Shown piece by piece: positions 7,876 to 16,564 of a DNA stretch of 49,272 bases (its first letter is position 1; the number at the start of each line of letters is the position of its first letter). Location: the NCBI GenBank assembly GCA_038257535.1, contig JBBSJE010000015.1, forward strand, positions 1-49,272. The letters are read 5' to 3'. The position numbers were made by a program, and so were the translations under genes. This DNA comes from JAGTJU01 sp038257535 (lineage in GTDB: Bacteria; Myxococcota_A; Polyangia; Fen-1088). The notes beneath the pieces were generated by a model that worked only from the letters and a program-made list of their open reading frames with translations, made no database searches and was not told where the DNA came from.

Positions 7876-8834
7876 ACGGGGCCGCCGAAAACGCCGAGGC
7901 GCTGGCCCACGGCGAGACTTTGGCTGGCCAGGACTTGAGGCGCGGCTCCAAAAGCTTTGCACTGGCAGGACTCTTGTTGCCGCCACGTGTGCGGCAAGAC
8001 GCGGCAGTGTGCTACGCGTTTTGCCGCTATGTCGACGACGCCGTAGATGAAGTGCCGCCAGAGCGGGCAGCCCCCGCGGTGGTCGCGTTGCGCGCGCTGG
8101 TGGACGAGATTTACGCGGGTAAGCCACAGAAGGATCCCCGTCTACAGGCCTTTGCCGCTTTGGTGGTCCGCACCCAAATGCCGCGTGATTATCCGCTGGC
8201 GTTGGTTGAGGGCATGGCCATGGACGCGCAGGGCACGCGCTACGACACGCTTGCAGACTTGCTGCTGTACTGTCATCGCGTGGCGGGCGTGGTGGGCTTG
8301 ATGATGTGTCACGTGCTAGGGGTGCGTGACAACGCCGCATTGCCGCAAGCCGCGCATTTGGGGATCGCGATGCAGCTCACGAACATCTGTCGCGACGTGG
8401 CTGAAGATTGGGGGCGCGGACGGCTATACGTCCCGCGAGCGTTGGCCGAAGTGCCTTACCCTCAGGAACAATGTGGTCTGCCCGAAGCCTTGGGCCCGCG
8501 TCTGCAACCGGCGGTCAAAGCCCTGCTGGCTGAGGCCGAGCTCTACTACAAATCGGGGCAAAAGGGATTGATGCACCTCTCATGGCGGGCGGCGTTTGCC
8601 ATTCGGGTGGCGGCCTGGGTGTACCGAGACATCGGTCGCGGGGTCGCGCGCCGGCAATGGGATGTGACGCGGGGACGGGTTATCATTTCGCTGCCGCGGA
8701 AGTTGTGTTTGGCAGGGGGGGCGTTTGTTCGATCGATCTCCGACCTACCGGCACGGTGTTTTGGCCGCCGCCGTCCGCTGGTTCTACCCACCCAAGTGCC
8801 GAGATACCCCGATGACATCCTCTTTTCTCACTGA
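7872..8834 (+). CDS. crtB: Phytoene synthase (squalene/phytoene synthase family)
   Basis: This 320-residue protein joins two geranylgeranyl diphosphates into phytoene. It has the two metal-binding motifs of the family: YVDDAVDE (54-61) and QLTNICRDVAEDWGRGRLYV (about residues 168-187). GSKSFALAGLLLP near the N-terminus is also typical. Translation starts at GTG 7872, overlapping the crtI stop (GTGA). The C-terminal 40 residues after PRKLCLAGG are Arg/Pro-rich and poorly conserved in look. The last 23 bp overlap the next gene. Confidence 0.93.
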   Translation: MNGAAENAEALAHGETLAGQDLRRGSKSFALAGLLLPPRVRQDAAVCYAFCRYVDDAVDEVPPERAAPAVVALRALVDEIYAGKPQKDPRLQAFAALVVRTQMPRDYPLALVEGMAMDAQGTRYDTLADLLLYCHRVAGVVGLMMCHVLGVRDNAALPQAAHLGIAMQLTNICRDVAEDWGRGRLYVPRALAEVPYPQEQCGLPEALGPRLQPAVKALLAEAELYYKSGQKGLMHLSWRAAFAIRVAAWVYRDIGRGVARRQWDVTRGRVIISLPRKLCLAGGAFVRSISDLPARCFGRRRPLVLPTQVPRYPDDILFSH

Positions 8835-9396
8835 GCTGCGCGTCTATTTCGGTCGCTTTGGCGAGTTCGAGCGCACCGACTGGCTCGTTTATGTGGCGTG
8901 GGTTGGCCTGATGCTGGGGCTGATGGGTTCCACCGGCGCGTTTTTGCTGGTGGGGGTGCTCAATGGGGCGGTGTTTCCTCCTGAGGCGTTTATGGTGCCT
9001 GCCGGTGCGGCGATCTTCGCAGCCGCCATTTCGGTGGACACCATTGGCCATCGCACGGTTTACAAAGAAGCGCTCAAGGGTGGGGAGGGGCTGGTTCATC
9101 ACATCATCATCTTTGCGGGCATCGGCAGTTGCGTGCTGCTCTGTGCGGCGTACCCAAGCAACGCCTTGTTCGCCATCCCCGCCATGGTGCTAACGGTGTT
9201 GTCGTTCGTTTACAGCTTGGTGGATGAGGTGATGCACTGGCGACGATATCTGTCGCAAAAGTCTGATGTTGTGGAGATGTGGAGCCACGTGTTCATTCTC
9301 GTGGGCCACGGCATCATGATGGTGGGCTGGTGGCGATGGTATTCGCTGGGGTACGGCGGGGTGGCGCGCACCCTGCAAGCGATGGGTGTGGCTTAA
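8812..9396 (+). CDS. Unrecognised five-helix membrane protein with conserved-looking His/Asp/Glu clusters; carotenoid operon
   Basis: This 194-residue protein has no family I recognise. Five hydrophobic segments are visible, at about 24-54, 59-78, 97-115, 118-137 and 157-175. Polar ligand-type residues sit at helix ends: D76 and H80 (SVDTIGH), H96-H97, D138-E139 with H142 (VDEVMHW), E155, H159 and H166 (HVFILVGH). Such clusters are typical of membrane di-iron or haem proteins. It starts at ATG 8812, overlapping crtB by 23 bp, and is the last gene of the operon. It may modify beta-carotene, for example by adding the hydroxyl that the neighbouring glycosyltransferase would need, but that is only inference. 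A structural or carrier role is equally possible. Confidence 0.8.
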   Translation: MTSSFLTELRVYFGRFGEFERTDWLVYVAWVGLMLGLMGSTGAFLLVGVLNGAVFPPEAFMVPAGAAIFAAAISVDTIGHRTVYKEALKGGEGLVHHIIIFAGIGSCVLLCAAYPSNALFAIPAMVLTVLSFVYSLVDEVMHWRRYLSQKSDVVEMWSHVFILVGHGIMMVGWWRWYSLGYGGVARTLQAMGVA

Positions 9397-11984
9397 TCCA
9401 TTGAAACCAGGCCGCTGGTGTCCACCCGCACCGGTTTCAGATTCCAAATGTCCTGGGCATATTGGCGAATGGTTTCGTCGCTCGAGAACCTCGATGAACC
9501 AGCAATGTTAAGCAGCGCTTTGCGCGACCACGCCAACGGATCGCTATAAAGTTCGGCGGCCGCGGCTTCGGCGGATTCGTACGCCTCAAAGTCAGCGCAA
9601 ACCAAGAAGGGATCGTGGTGGCGTAAGTTGTTGATCACGTCTTTGAACCGGTTTGGTTCGCCAAGACTGAAAAAGCCTGATTCAATAAGCGCCAGCGCTT
9701 GGGTCAACCGGGGGCTGGCTTCGATAAACGGCGCGGGATTGTAGCCTTTGCGCACCATCTCGGAAACTTGCTCGGTGTTCAAACCAAACAGGAAGAAGTT
9801 TTCGGGACCTACATCTTCGCGTATTTCCACATTGGCTCCATCCAGCGTTCCCAGGGTGAGCGCGCCATTCATGGCGAATTTCATGTTGCTGGTGCCCGAG
9901 GCTTCTTTGCCTGCGGTTGAGATTTGTATCGACACGTTGGCGGCGGGAATGATCGACTGTGCTAGCGAAACGCCATAGTTGGGGATAAAGACCACAGCCA
10001 GCTTGTCTTGCACCTCTGGATCGCTGTTGATCACCGCGGCCACATCGTTGATCAGCCGGATGTGTAGCTTGGCCATGGTGTAGCCGGCGGCGGCCTTGCC
10101 GGCAAAGATGTACACCCGGGGCGTGGTCTCAAGTTCGGGGTTGTTCTTGAGCGCCATGTAATGGCTTACGATTTGAAGGCAAGCCAACACCTGTCGCTTG
10201 TATTCGTGAATGCGCTTGATGTGGGCCGCAAACATTGCCTCCGTGGGAACCTGCACGCCTGTGCGTCGCGCGATGATCAAGGCCAAATCACGTTTGTTGG
10301 CTTGCTTTACGTCCCAAAGCGCTTGCAAAAATGGCACGTCGTTGTCCAGCGGGCGCAGCAATTTGAGTTGTGACAGATCGCTGTTTATCCAATCTGAGCC
10401 AATGCGAGACGAAATGAGATTCGAGAGCCGCGGGTTGGCGTGCAGCATCCAACGACGTGGGGTGACGCCATTGGTTTTGTTGTTGAAGCGCTCTGGAAAT
10501 AGCTCGTAGAAATCCGACAGTAGATCTTGTTTCACAAGGTGGGTGTGCAAACGAGCCACACCGTTGACGCTGTGGGCGCCCACCGTTGCCAAGTTGGCCA
10601 TCCGCACCTGTTTTACAGGTCCTTCTTCAATGATTGACATCCGCTCCATGCGCTCAGGCTCGCTGGGCCACCGCGTTTGCACCTTGCGCAAGAAGCGTTG
10701 GTTGATCTCAAAGATAATTTGTAGGTGCCGGGGCAAAATTCGCTCGAACAGCGGCAAGGGCCAGCGCTCAAGCGCTTCGGGCAACAAGGTGTGGTTGGTG
10801 TACCCCAGTGTGTCAACGGCGATGTCCCAGGCGTCATCCCAATCTAGCCCTTCAAGGTCCACCAAAACGCGCATCAGCTCTGCCACAGTGATGGAGGGGT
10901 GGGTGTCGTTGAGCTGAATGGCTGTGCGTTTTGGGAAAAGCCCAAAGCTTTGGTGGCGCTTTTTGTACCGCTTGACGATGTCGGCGATCGAACACGCCAC
11001 GAAGAAGTATTGTTGGCGCAGCCGCAGGGCTTTGCCTTCTTCGGTTTGATCGTTGGGGTAGAGAACCTTGGAAATGTTTTCGCTGTCGATCTTTTCCTCC
11101 ACCGCGCGGCGGTAATCGCCGTCGTTAAAGAATTTCAAATCAAAGTCGCGCGTGGCACGGGCCGCCCACAAACGCAGCGTGTTCACGGTGTCAGTTCGGT
11201 GGCCTACGATGAAAGAGTCGTGGGGCACACCCACCACAGTGCGCGCATCCACCCAATCGACGCGCAGGCGGCCGTCATCGTCTTGTCGCATTTCGGTGCG
11301 CCCAAAGAACTTCACGGTCTGCGCGTCTTCGTAGCGGGGAAGCTCCCAGGGGTTGCCGTTTTGTAGCCAATTGTCGTGAAATTCAATCTGCTGGCCACCT
11401 TCAATGCGTTGCTCGAAGATGCCAAAGTCATAGCGAATGCCGTAACCCATGGCGGGCAGTTCCAGCGTGGCCAACGAATCCATGAAACACGCCGCCAACC
11501 GGCCCAAGCCCCCATTGCCCAAGCCAGGGTCGCCCTCGGCTTCAAGAATGTCTTCAAGGTTGAAGCCGCTCTCGCTTGCCATGGCGCCAGCCGCTTCGTA
11601 GAGCCCCATGTTCATGAGGCACAGGCCCAAGCTTCGGCCGGTGAGAAATTCCGAGGAAAGGTAGTATGCGCGCTTTACGTCTTGCGACTCATAGGTGCGC
11701 TGGGTGACCAACCAACGATGCACCAAGCGATCGCGCACCGAGTGGGCCAAAGCTTTGTACATGTCGTAGGTGGAGGCGTCGCTGGCGTCTTTGGCACAGG
11801 TGAAAAGAAGATGCTCCACCACCGATCGCTTGAAGCCCGCCGCGTCCATGCCCACGCGGCCCGTTTGCAGGCGTTTGGCGTTTTTGGGCGAGGTTTCTTC
11901 TTTTGCCGCGAAGGCGGGGTTGCTGTTTTGCACACCTTGAAGCCTAGCGATGCCAAGTAAACGAAGGGTTTCAGGTGGGAACAT
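9393..11984 (-). CDS. glgP: Glycogen/starch phosphorylase
   Basis: This 863-residue protein belongs to the alpha-glucan phosphorylase family (GT35). It releases glucose 1-phosphate from glycogen in the cytoplasm. The PLP-lysine motif is EASGTSNMKFAMNGALTLGT, with Lys702. Other family blocks are GDPGLGNGGLGRLAACFMDS, AIQLNDTHPSI and RIHEYKRQVLACLQI. The first 45 residues (up to RVG before MDAAGF) go beyond the usual family start and no clear ribosome site precedes ATG 11984, so a start at the internal ATG near 11849 is possible. Its stop overlaps the stop of the convergent membrane-protein gene within TTAA. Confidence 0.95.
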   Translation of the reverse strand: MFPPETLRLLGIARLQGVQNSNPAFAAKEETSPKNAKRLQTGRVGMDAAGFKRSVVEHLLFTCAKDASDASTYDMYKALAHSVRDRLVHRWLVTQRTYESQDVKRAYYLSSEFLTGRSLGLCLMNMGLYEAAGAMASESGFNLEDILEAEGDPGLGNGGLGRLAACFMDSLATLELPAMGYGIRYDFGIFEQRIEGGQQIEFHDNWLQNGNPWELPRYEDAQTVKFFGRTEMRQDDDGRLRVDWVDARTVVGVPHDSFIVGHRTDTVNTLRLWAARATRDFDLKFFNDGDYRRAVEEKIDSENISKVLYPNDQTEEGKALRLRQQYFFVACSIADIVKRYKKRHQSFGLFPKRTAIQLNDTHPSITVAELMRVLVDLEGLDWDDAWDIAVDTLGYTNHTLLPEALERWPLPLFERILPRHLQIIFEINQRFLRKVQTRWPSEPERMERMSIIEEGPVKQVRMANLATVGAHSVNGVARLHTHLVKQDLLSDFYELFPERFNNKTNGVTPRRWMLHANPRLSNLISSRIGSDWINSDLSQLKLLRPLDNDVPFLQALWDVKQANKRDLALIIARRTGVQVPTEAMFAAHIKRIHEYKRQVLACLQIVSHYMALKNNPELETTPRVYIFAGKAAAGYTMAKLHIRLINDVAAVINSDPEVQDKLAVVFIPNYGVSLAQSIIPAANVSIQISTAGKEASGTSNMKFAMNGALTLGTLDGANVEIREDVGPENFFLFGLNTEQVSEMVRKGYNPAPFIEASPRLTQALALIESGFFSLGEPNRFKDVINNLRHHDPFLVCADFEAYESAEAAAAELYSDPLAWSRKALLNIAGSSRFSSDETIRQYAQDIWNLKPVRVDTSGLVSMD

Positions 11985-12087
11985 GCAAGGTTAAATCGTG
12001 CGCTGGGATCCCGAACGACACTAACGCAACGTCCGTGGCAACCAGAAGTGGCTCCTCGCGCGGTGTCTGTGGCAGGCTAAAGGGGCT

Positions 12088-12663
12088 TTGAAATCTCACC
12101 CGCCAAAGCCCCCCGCCGCCCCCGAGTGCAGCGACGAAGAGCGCGCCTTGTTTGAGGCGGCGATGGCTGGCGTGCAGCGTCTGCAGGGCCCCGTGCGTGT
12201 GCCGGTGGCAAAACACAGTCGTGGGCTCAAGCCGCCCTTGGGTGTTCCGTCTGAGCGGGCGGGGCAGGTGGGTGAGGCGGCGGGCGCTCTGTTAGAAGTT
12301 GAGACCTTGGGCGAGTCTGTGGTTGGGCGTGCGCCTGACGTGAACCGGAAACTGGTGAAGGAGCTCAAGCAGGGTGAGCCCGCGCCCCAGGCCACGTTGG
12401 ACCTGCATGGGCGCACGGCTGCGGTAGCCAAAGATCTGTTAACGCGCTTTGTGGCGTCGTCGTTGGCCGCCGGTCGCACCAGCGTGCTGGTCATTCATGG
12501 GCGTGGTCACCATTCCGCCGCCGACGGCCCTGTAATCAAAACGCTGGTGGTTCAGGTTTTGTCGTCGCGGCCGCTTTGTGGGCAGATTCTCGCGTTTGCC
12601 TCGGCCCCGCGCGCTTTGGGCGGGGAGGGGGCGCTGATGGTGCGGCTGCGGCGGCCACGCTAA
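12088..12663 (+). CDS. Smr-domain protein
   Basis: This 191-residue protein has a disordered, charged N-terminal half and a C-terminal Smr (MutS2-related) domain at about 105-190. The domain signatures LDLHGRTAAVAKDLL and LVIHGRG are both present, then a Gly-rich loop before the final VRLRR strand. Smr domains nick or bind nucleic acids, and small stand-alone forms include the ribosome-rescue nuclease SmrB, so a nucleic-acid nuclease role is plausible. The start appears to be TTG 12088, preceded by an AAAGGGG ribosome site. It stands 103 bp from the divergent glgP start. Confidence 0.85.
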   Translation: MKSHPPKPPAAPECSDEERALFEAAMAGVQRLQGPVRVPVAKHSRGLKPPLGVPSERAGQVGEAAGALLEVETLGESVVGRAPDVNRKLVKELKQGEPAPQATLDLHGRTAAVAKDLLTRFVASSLAAGRTSVLVIHGRGHHSAADGPVIKTLVVQVLSSRPLCGQILAFASAPRALGGEGALMVRLRRPR

Positions 12664-12708
12664 GACCGTCGTGTGGGCGTGGTTTGACGAGCCCGTTATA
12701 CTTGCGCG

Positions 12709-13518
12709 GTGATTCGTGCCACGTTCCAGCTTGTGCCAGGCTTGGGCCCAAGCCGCGAGCGGGCGTTGTGGGCTGCGGGTTTTCGCGATTGGAATGATGT
12801 GATGCAAGCGGAGCCTCGCCAGCTGCCTCTGCGTTTGGACGTTGCCACGGCTTTGCAGTCGACCATTCCGTTGCTGGAAGCGGCGTGGCAACAACGCGAC
12901 CTAATGGTCTTGGCATCGGTCATTGCCCCGGCTGAGCACTGGCGCTTGTTGGGCGCGTTTGGCGACGTTGCGGTGTACCTGGACATCGAAATCGACAAAG
13001 AAGACGGCGTGACCGTGGTGGGCCTGCTTGATCAGCTGGGACCCCGGTTGCTGATGGCGGGCCGCGACCTGACAGAATTTCCCACGCATGTGCCGTCGGA
13101 TTGCCTCTTGGTGACATTCAATGGAGCGTCGTTCGATGTGCCGATGCTGCGCAAAGCCTTCGAGGCGTGGCAGGCGCCCCCGGCGCACATCGATCTGCGG
13201 CACGTTTGGAATCGCTTGGGGCATTGGGGAGGCCTCAAGTCGTTGGAGGACCAAGTGGGCATCGGGCGCCCCAGCCACATCAAGGACTTGGACGGATCCC
13301 ACGCGTCGTGGCTGTGGCGACACTTTCGCTTGGGCGATCGACAAGCGCTGATCAAATTGGCCGAATACAATCTTTACGACACCGTGAACCTGCGCACGCT
13401 GGCGGCTTTAGGTTGGAATCGTATGGTCGAACGCTGTGGGTTTGGTGAGCTGGCGCTGCCGGTCTCGCACCGGGGAGACGTGCTTTACGACGTGAGCCAG
13501 ATCCTGCTGTCGCTTTGA
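12709..13518 (+). CDS. YprB-like 3'-5' exonuclease / RNase H-fold protein
   Basis: This 269-residue protein has a short helix-hairpin-helix-like N-terminus (LVPGLGPSRERALWAAGF). An RNase H-fold exonuclease domain of the YprB type follows. Visible motifs are VYLDIE (Exo I, two acidic residues), LLVTFNGASFDVPML (Exo II), LKSLEDQVGI and EYNLYDTVNL (Exo III aspartate). The substrate of this family is not established. Translation starts at GTG 12709. A TATACT box at 12697-12702 lies only 6 bp upstream, so the transcript may be leaderless. The gene converges with apt, with a 6-bp gap. Confidence 0.8.
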   Translation: MIRATFQLVPGLGPSRERALWAAGFRDWNDVMQAEPRQLPLRLDVATALQSTIPLLEAAWQQRDLMVLASVIAPAEHWRLLGAFGDVAVYLDIEIDKEDGVTVVGLLDQLGPRLLMAGRDLTEFPTHVPSDCLLVTFNGASFDVPMLRKAFEAWQAPPAHIDLRHVWNRLGHWGGLKSLEDQVGIGRPSHIKDLDGSHASWLWRHFRLGDRQALIKLAEYNLYDTVNLRTLAALGWNRMVERCGFGELALPVSHRGDVLYDVSQILLSL

Positions 13519-13524
13519 TCGGCT

Positions 13525-14028
13525 TTAGTATTGAATCACCGAGCGGGAGACCAGGCCGTTGACGCTGAGGGGCGGAATCAACCGCAGGTCGATCAGCACG
13601 CCCAAGGCCGCCACCTCGTAGCCAGCGCGAACGCTGAGCTCGGCGGCGCCCTTTAGGGTGCCGCCGGTGGCCAGAACATCGTCGACCAAAAACATGCGGC
13701 CTTGGCCCATCTGCATTTCCAGCACGCCGTGGCCGTATTCCAATTTGTATTCCACATCAACGACAGGGGGCGGCAGCTTGCCCTGCTTGCGCACGGGCAC
13801 AAAACCTTTGCCGCGTCGTTGTGCTAGCGCGGCCGCAAAAATGAACCCCCGCGATTCAATTCCAGCCACGACATCAATGTTGGCCCACTCCGAATCGCTC
13901 AACAGCACGTCCATTGCGCTGATCGTTTCAGTAAACGCAACTGTGAGCAAAGGGGTGATGTCACGAAACAGAATGCCAGGCTTGGGGAAGTCCGGCACGT
14001 TGACGATGTGTTGGCGCAGGTCAAGCAT
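13525..14028 (-). CDS. apt: Adenine phosphoribosyltransferase
   Basis: This 167-residue protein makes AMP from adenine and PRPP in purine salvage. The PRPP-binding loop is MFLVDDVLATGGTLKGAAEL, with the two acidic residues and the TGGT turn. The N-terminal hood PDFPKPGILFRDITPLL and the GIESRGFIFAAALA block are also typical of Apt. Length is normal for the family. It stands alone, convergent with the exonuclease gene. Confidence 0.95.
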   Translation of the reverse strand: MLDLRQHIVNVPDFPKPGILFRDITPLLTVAFTETISAMDVLLSDSEWANIDVVAGIESRGFIFAAALAQRRGKGFVPVRKQGKLPPPVVDVEYKLEYGHGVLEMQMGQGRMFLVDDVLATGGTLKGAAELSVRAGYEVAALGVLIDLRLIPPLSVNGLVSRSVIQY

Positions 14029-14207
14029 GGCTGGCGCAGACTACATCAAAATCTAAAGGCCGGTGCCGTGGCATAAGGGCCGCCCATGGGGTGGGGGCGA
14101 CCCAAAAAGAGACAAGTCGTCAAATATAAGACGCAGTGCGTTTTGTCGACTAGCGTGCAAATTGTCAGTCGTTATGATTTTTGATACGGTTCTTTTGTCA
14201 TCTTGAT

Positions 14208-15596
14208 ATGAAAAGAACCCGTGAGATAGACCTTGAACGCTGGGCATCGCGTCAAGACCGAAAACCGCTGATTCTGCGCGGCGCCCGCCAAGTGGGCAAG
14301 TCTCATCTCGTGCGCACGTGGGGCGCAAGGCAGTTTGGCCGCGTGGTTGAGCTGAACTTAGAGCGCGATCCGGCGATTGCGGCCTGCTTTCGCGACAATG
14401 ATCCTCAAGCGATCTTAAAGCGGCTTGAGATCGTCGCGCGGGCATCCGTTCCGTCAGACGGATCGGTGCTGCTCTTCCTTGACGAGATTCAAGCAGAGCC
14501 CGCCGTTCTGGCGAAGCTTCGGTGGTTCGCAGAAGAGCTACCGCGCTTGCCGATCATTGCCGCCGGCTCGCTTCTCGACTTTGCGTTGCGTGAGCCCGCC
14601 TTCAGCATGCCTGTGGGGCGGGTGACATTCATGCACCTTGAGCCGTTGGGATTTCGTGAGTTCGTGTCTGCAATGGGCGAGCAACCCTTGGCCGACCAGC
14701 TTGCGACTGTCGGTCTTGAAGATCTTCGCAGTGATCGCGTTGCAGGCTTGTCGACCTTGCATGATCGTGCGCTCGATCTGTTCCGCCAGTATCTGCTCGT
14801 CGGTGGAATGCCCGCCGCCGTCGCAAACTATCGCGAAAGTCACTCGTTGCTTCGCACCAGTGAAATTCACAGTGACTTGCTCGCGGCGTTGCGCTCTGAC
14901 TTTGCGAAGTACGCCGCGCGTGTTCATCACGGAAGACTCAACTCGGTCTTGTCGTCGGTTGCCCAACAGCTGGGCGGAAAATTTCGATATGTGCAGGTCG
15001 ATCGATCGGAGCGTTCACAACCCATCGCTCAAGCGGTAGAACTCTTGTCACTGGCGCGCGTCTGTCACCGGGTGCGCGCCACGCCGGCCGTGGCTGTTCC
15101 CCTGGCGGCCGGTGTCGACGAAAAACGCTTCAAACTCATTTTGCTTGATGTAGGTCTCCTGTCAGCATTGCTGGGGCTGTCGTTCAAATCGATCGACCCC
15201 AGCGGCGACATCATGCTCGCGCACCGGGGCGCGTTGGCCGAGCAGGTGGTTGGTCAGCTGTTGCGACTTTGCAGGCCAGCACATGAGGAGCCGGCACTTT
15301 ACTATTGGCATCGCGAATCGCGTGGTTCAGAGGCGGAAATAGACTATGTCGCTGCCTCAGAAACCCGAGTCATTCCAATTGAAGTCAAGGCCGGTGTCAC
15401 AGGAACGCTCAAAAGCCTCCACCTGTACATGGCGGAGCGTGGCGCCGACATGGCGGTGCGCTTCAACGCCGATCTGCCGTCACTTGTGCCTGTCGCCGCC
15501 GCAACCCGAACCGGCGCGAGCGCACAATACCGCCTACTTTCATTGCCGATGTATATGGTCGAAGAGCTGACTCGCCTCCTGGAACCGAGGTCGTGA
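14208..15596 (+). CDS. AAA-type ATPase with DUF4143 domain
   Basis: The protein is 462 residues from ATG 14208; an upstream in-frame TTG is less likely. Walker A is GARQVGKSHLV (25-35), Walker B is VLLFLDEIQ, and a C-terminal DUF4143 nuclease-like half contains SEAEIDYVAASETRVIPIEV. These solitary ATPases are widespread, patchily distributed and of unknown role; their C-terminal end resembles a restriction-endonuclease fold. A TTGTCA-17-TACGGT pair at 14162-14190 could be its promoter. The 179-bp upstream gap is AT-richer than its surroundings, which is compatible with recent acquisition. Confidence 0.88.
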   Translation: MKRTREIDLERWASRQDRKPLILRGARQVGKSHLVRTWGARQFGRVVELNLERDPAIAACFRDNDPQAILKRLEIVARASVPSDGSVLLFLDEIQAEPAVLAKLRWFAEELPRLPIIAAGSLLDFALREPAFSMPVGRVTFMHLEPLGFREFVSAMGEQPLADQLATVGLEDLRSDRVAGLSTLHDRALDLFRQYLLVGGMPAAVANYRESHSLLRTSEIHSDLLAALRSDFAKYAARVHHGRLNSVLSSVAQQLGGKFRYVQVDRSERSQPIAQAVELLSLARVCHRVRATPAVAVPLAAGVDEKRFKLILLDVGLLSALLGLSFKSIDPSGDIMLAHRGALAEQVVGQLLRLCRPAHEEPALYYWHRESRGSEAEIDYVAASETRVIPIEVKAGVTGTLKSLHLYMAERGADMAVRFNADLPSLVPVAAATRTGASAQYRLLSLPMYMVEELTRLLEPRS

Positions 15597-15633
15597 CCGC
15601 AGCCCCCTGACGCCGGCTGTTTGGGCTGCGCCC

Positions 15634-16410
15634 TTAAGGCCAGTGCCAAGACACACGATGCCGCCGTCGCAAAGCCCGTTCGTGCGCCGCCATCAGTGAA
15701 GAGCTCTCGAAAATCTTCACCAGCACAACCCCCGCCACAAAGCCGCCAATGTGTGCCCAGAACGCCACGCCTCCTTCGACGTCGCCGCTGCTCAACTGCG
15801 GCAAACCCGCAATCACCTGGAATCCGATCCACCACAGAACGATCAAGTAGGCGGGCAGCGAGATGACCTGGACAAAAATGATCCAGATAAACAGCACGTT
15901 GACTCGGACTTTTGGATACAGAACCAAGTAGGCGCCCACCACGCCCGAAATCGCGCCTGAGGCGCCCACCATGGGAATGGGCGACGCTGGATTCACGGCC
16001 ACCTGTGCGGCCGCGGCCACCAAGCCGCAAAGCAGATAAAACACGATGAAGCGGAGCCGGCCCATGCTGTCCTCCACGTTGTTGCCGAAGATCCACAAAA
16101 ATAGACCATTGCCCAGCAGGTGGGCCCAACCGCCGTGAAGGAACATGGACGTCAGAGGTGTGAGCAGATTGACGGGCTCGGCGTCCACCACGCAGGCCAT
16201 GCCCTCGGCGATTTGCACCCCGCTGCCCAAAGCGGCCCTGCCGGTGAGCTCCCCCGGCACCAGGCCAAGGTTGCAAACGCTGGCTGCCAGCGCCGCGGAA
16301 TCCAGCCCCGCCCCTTGCACCAGCACCCAAATGGCGACCAAAGCCAGCAACAGCGCAATCGTTACGACGGGAACGCGAAGCGTGGGATTCTCATCGCTAA
16401 TTGGGATCAT
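15634..16410 (-). CDS. Rhomboid-family intramembrane serine protease
   Basis: This 258-residue protein has six to seven hydrophobic helices and the rhomboid signature set. These are HGGWAHLLGN (92-101), the nucleophile Ser151 in VGASGAISGVVGA, and the catalytic His220 in WAHIGGFVAGV. It would cleave substrate helices within the inner membrane. The start is ATG 16410; a longer GTG reading from 16464 adds a non-hydrophobic leader and is less likely. The gene diverges from the CDP-alcohol transferase gene. The substrate is unknown. Confidence 0.92.
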   Translation of the reverse strand: MIPISDENPTLRVPVVTIALLLALVAIWVLVQGAGLDSAALAASVCNLGLVPGELTGRAALGSGVQIAEGMACVVDAEPVNLLTPLTSMFLHGGWAHLLGNGLFLWIFGNNVEDSMGRLRFIVFYLLCGLVAAAAQVAVNPASPIPMVGASGAISGVVGAYLVLYPKVRVNVLFIWIIFVQVISLPAYLIVLWWIGFQVIAGLPQLSSGDVEGGVAFWAHIGGFVAGVVLVKIFESSSLMAAHERALRRRHRVSWHWP

Positions 16411-16564
16411 GACGGAAAGCTTTTGGGCGTTTACGCAAGTTAGCAGGCGAGGGTTCAACGTCACCCTTAGGTTCCCTGCGCATCACCTTACAGGCTTTCG
16501 CCTGTCCTCAAACGCTTCGCGGCGTTGCCAAGCGTGGCCGCCTGTGCCACCTTCGGCCCAGCGC

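Noticed and set aside
14208..15596. DUF4143 ATPase as part of a toxin-antitoxin or defence pair
   Set aside because: No partner gene adjoins it; both neighbours are ordinary housekeeping genes on the other strand.
15599..15629. GCAGCCC/GGGCTGC inverted repeat between the DUF4143 ATPase and rhomboid genes as a terminator
   Set aside because: The loop is 17 bases and no T-run follows on either strand.
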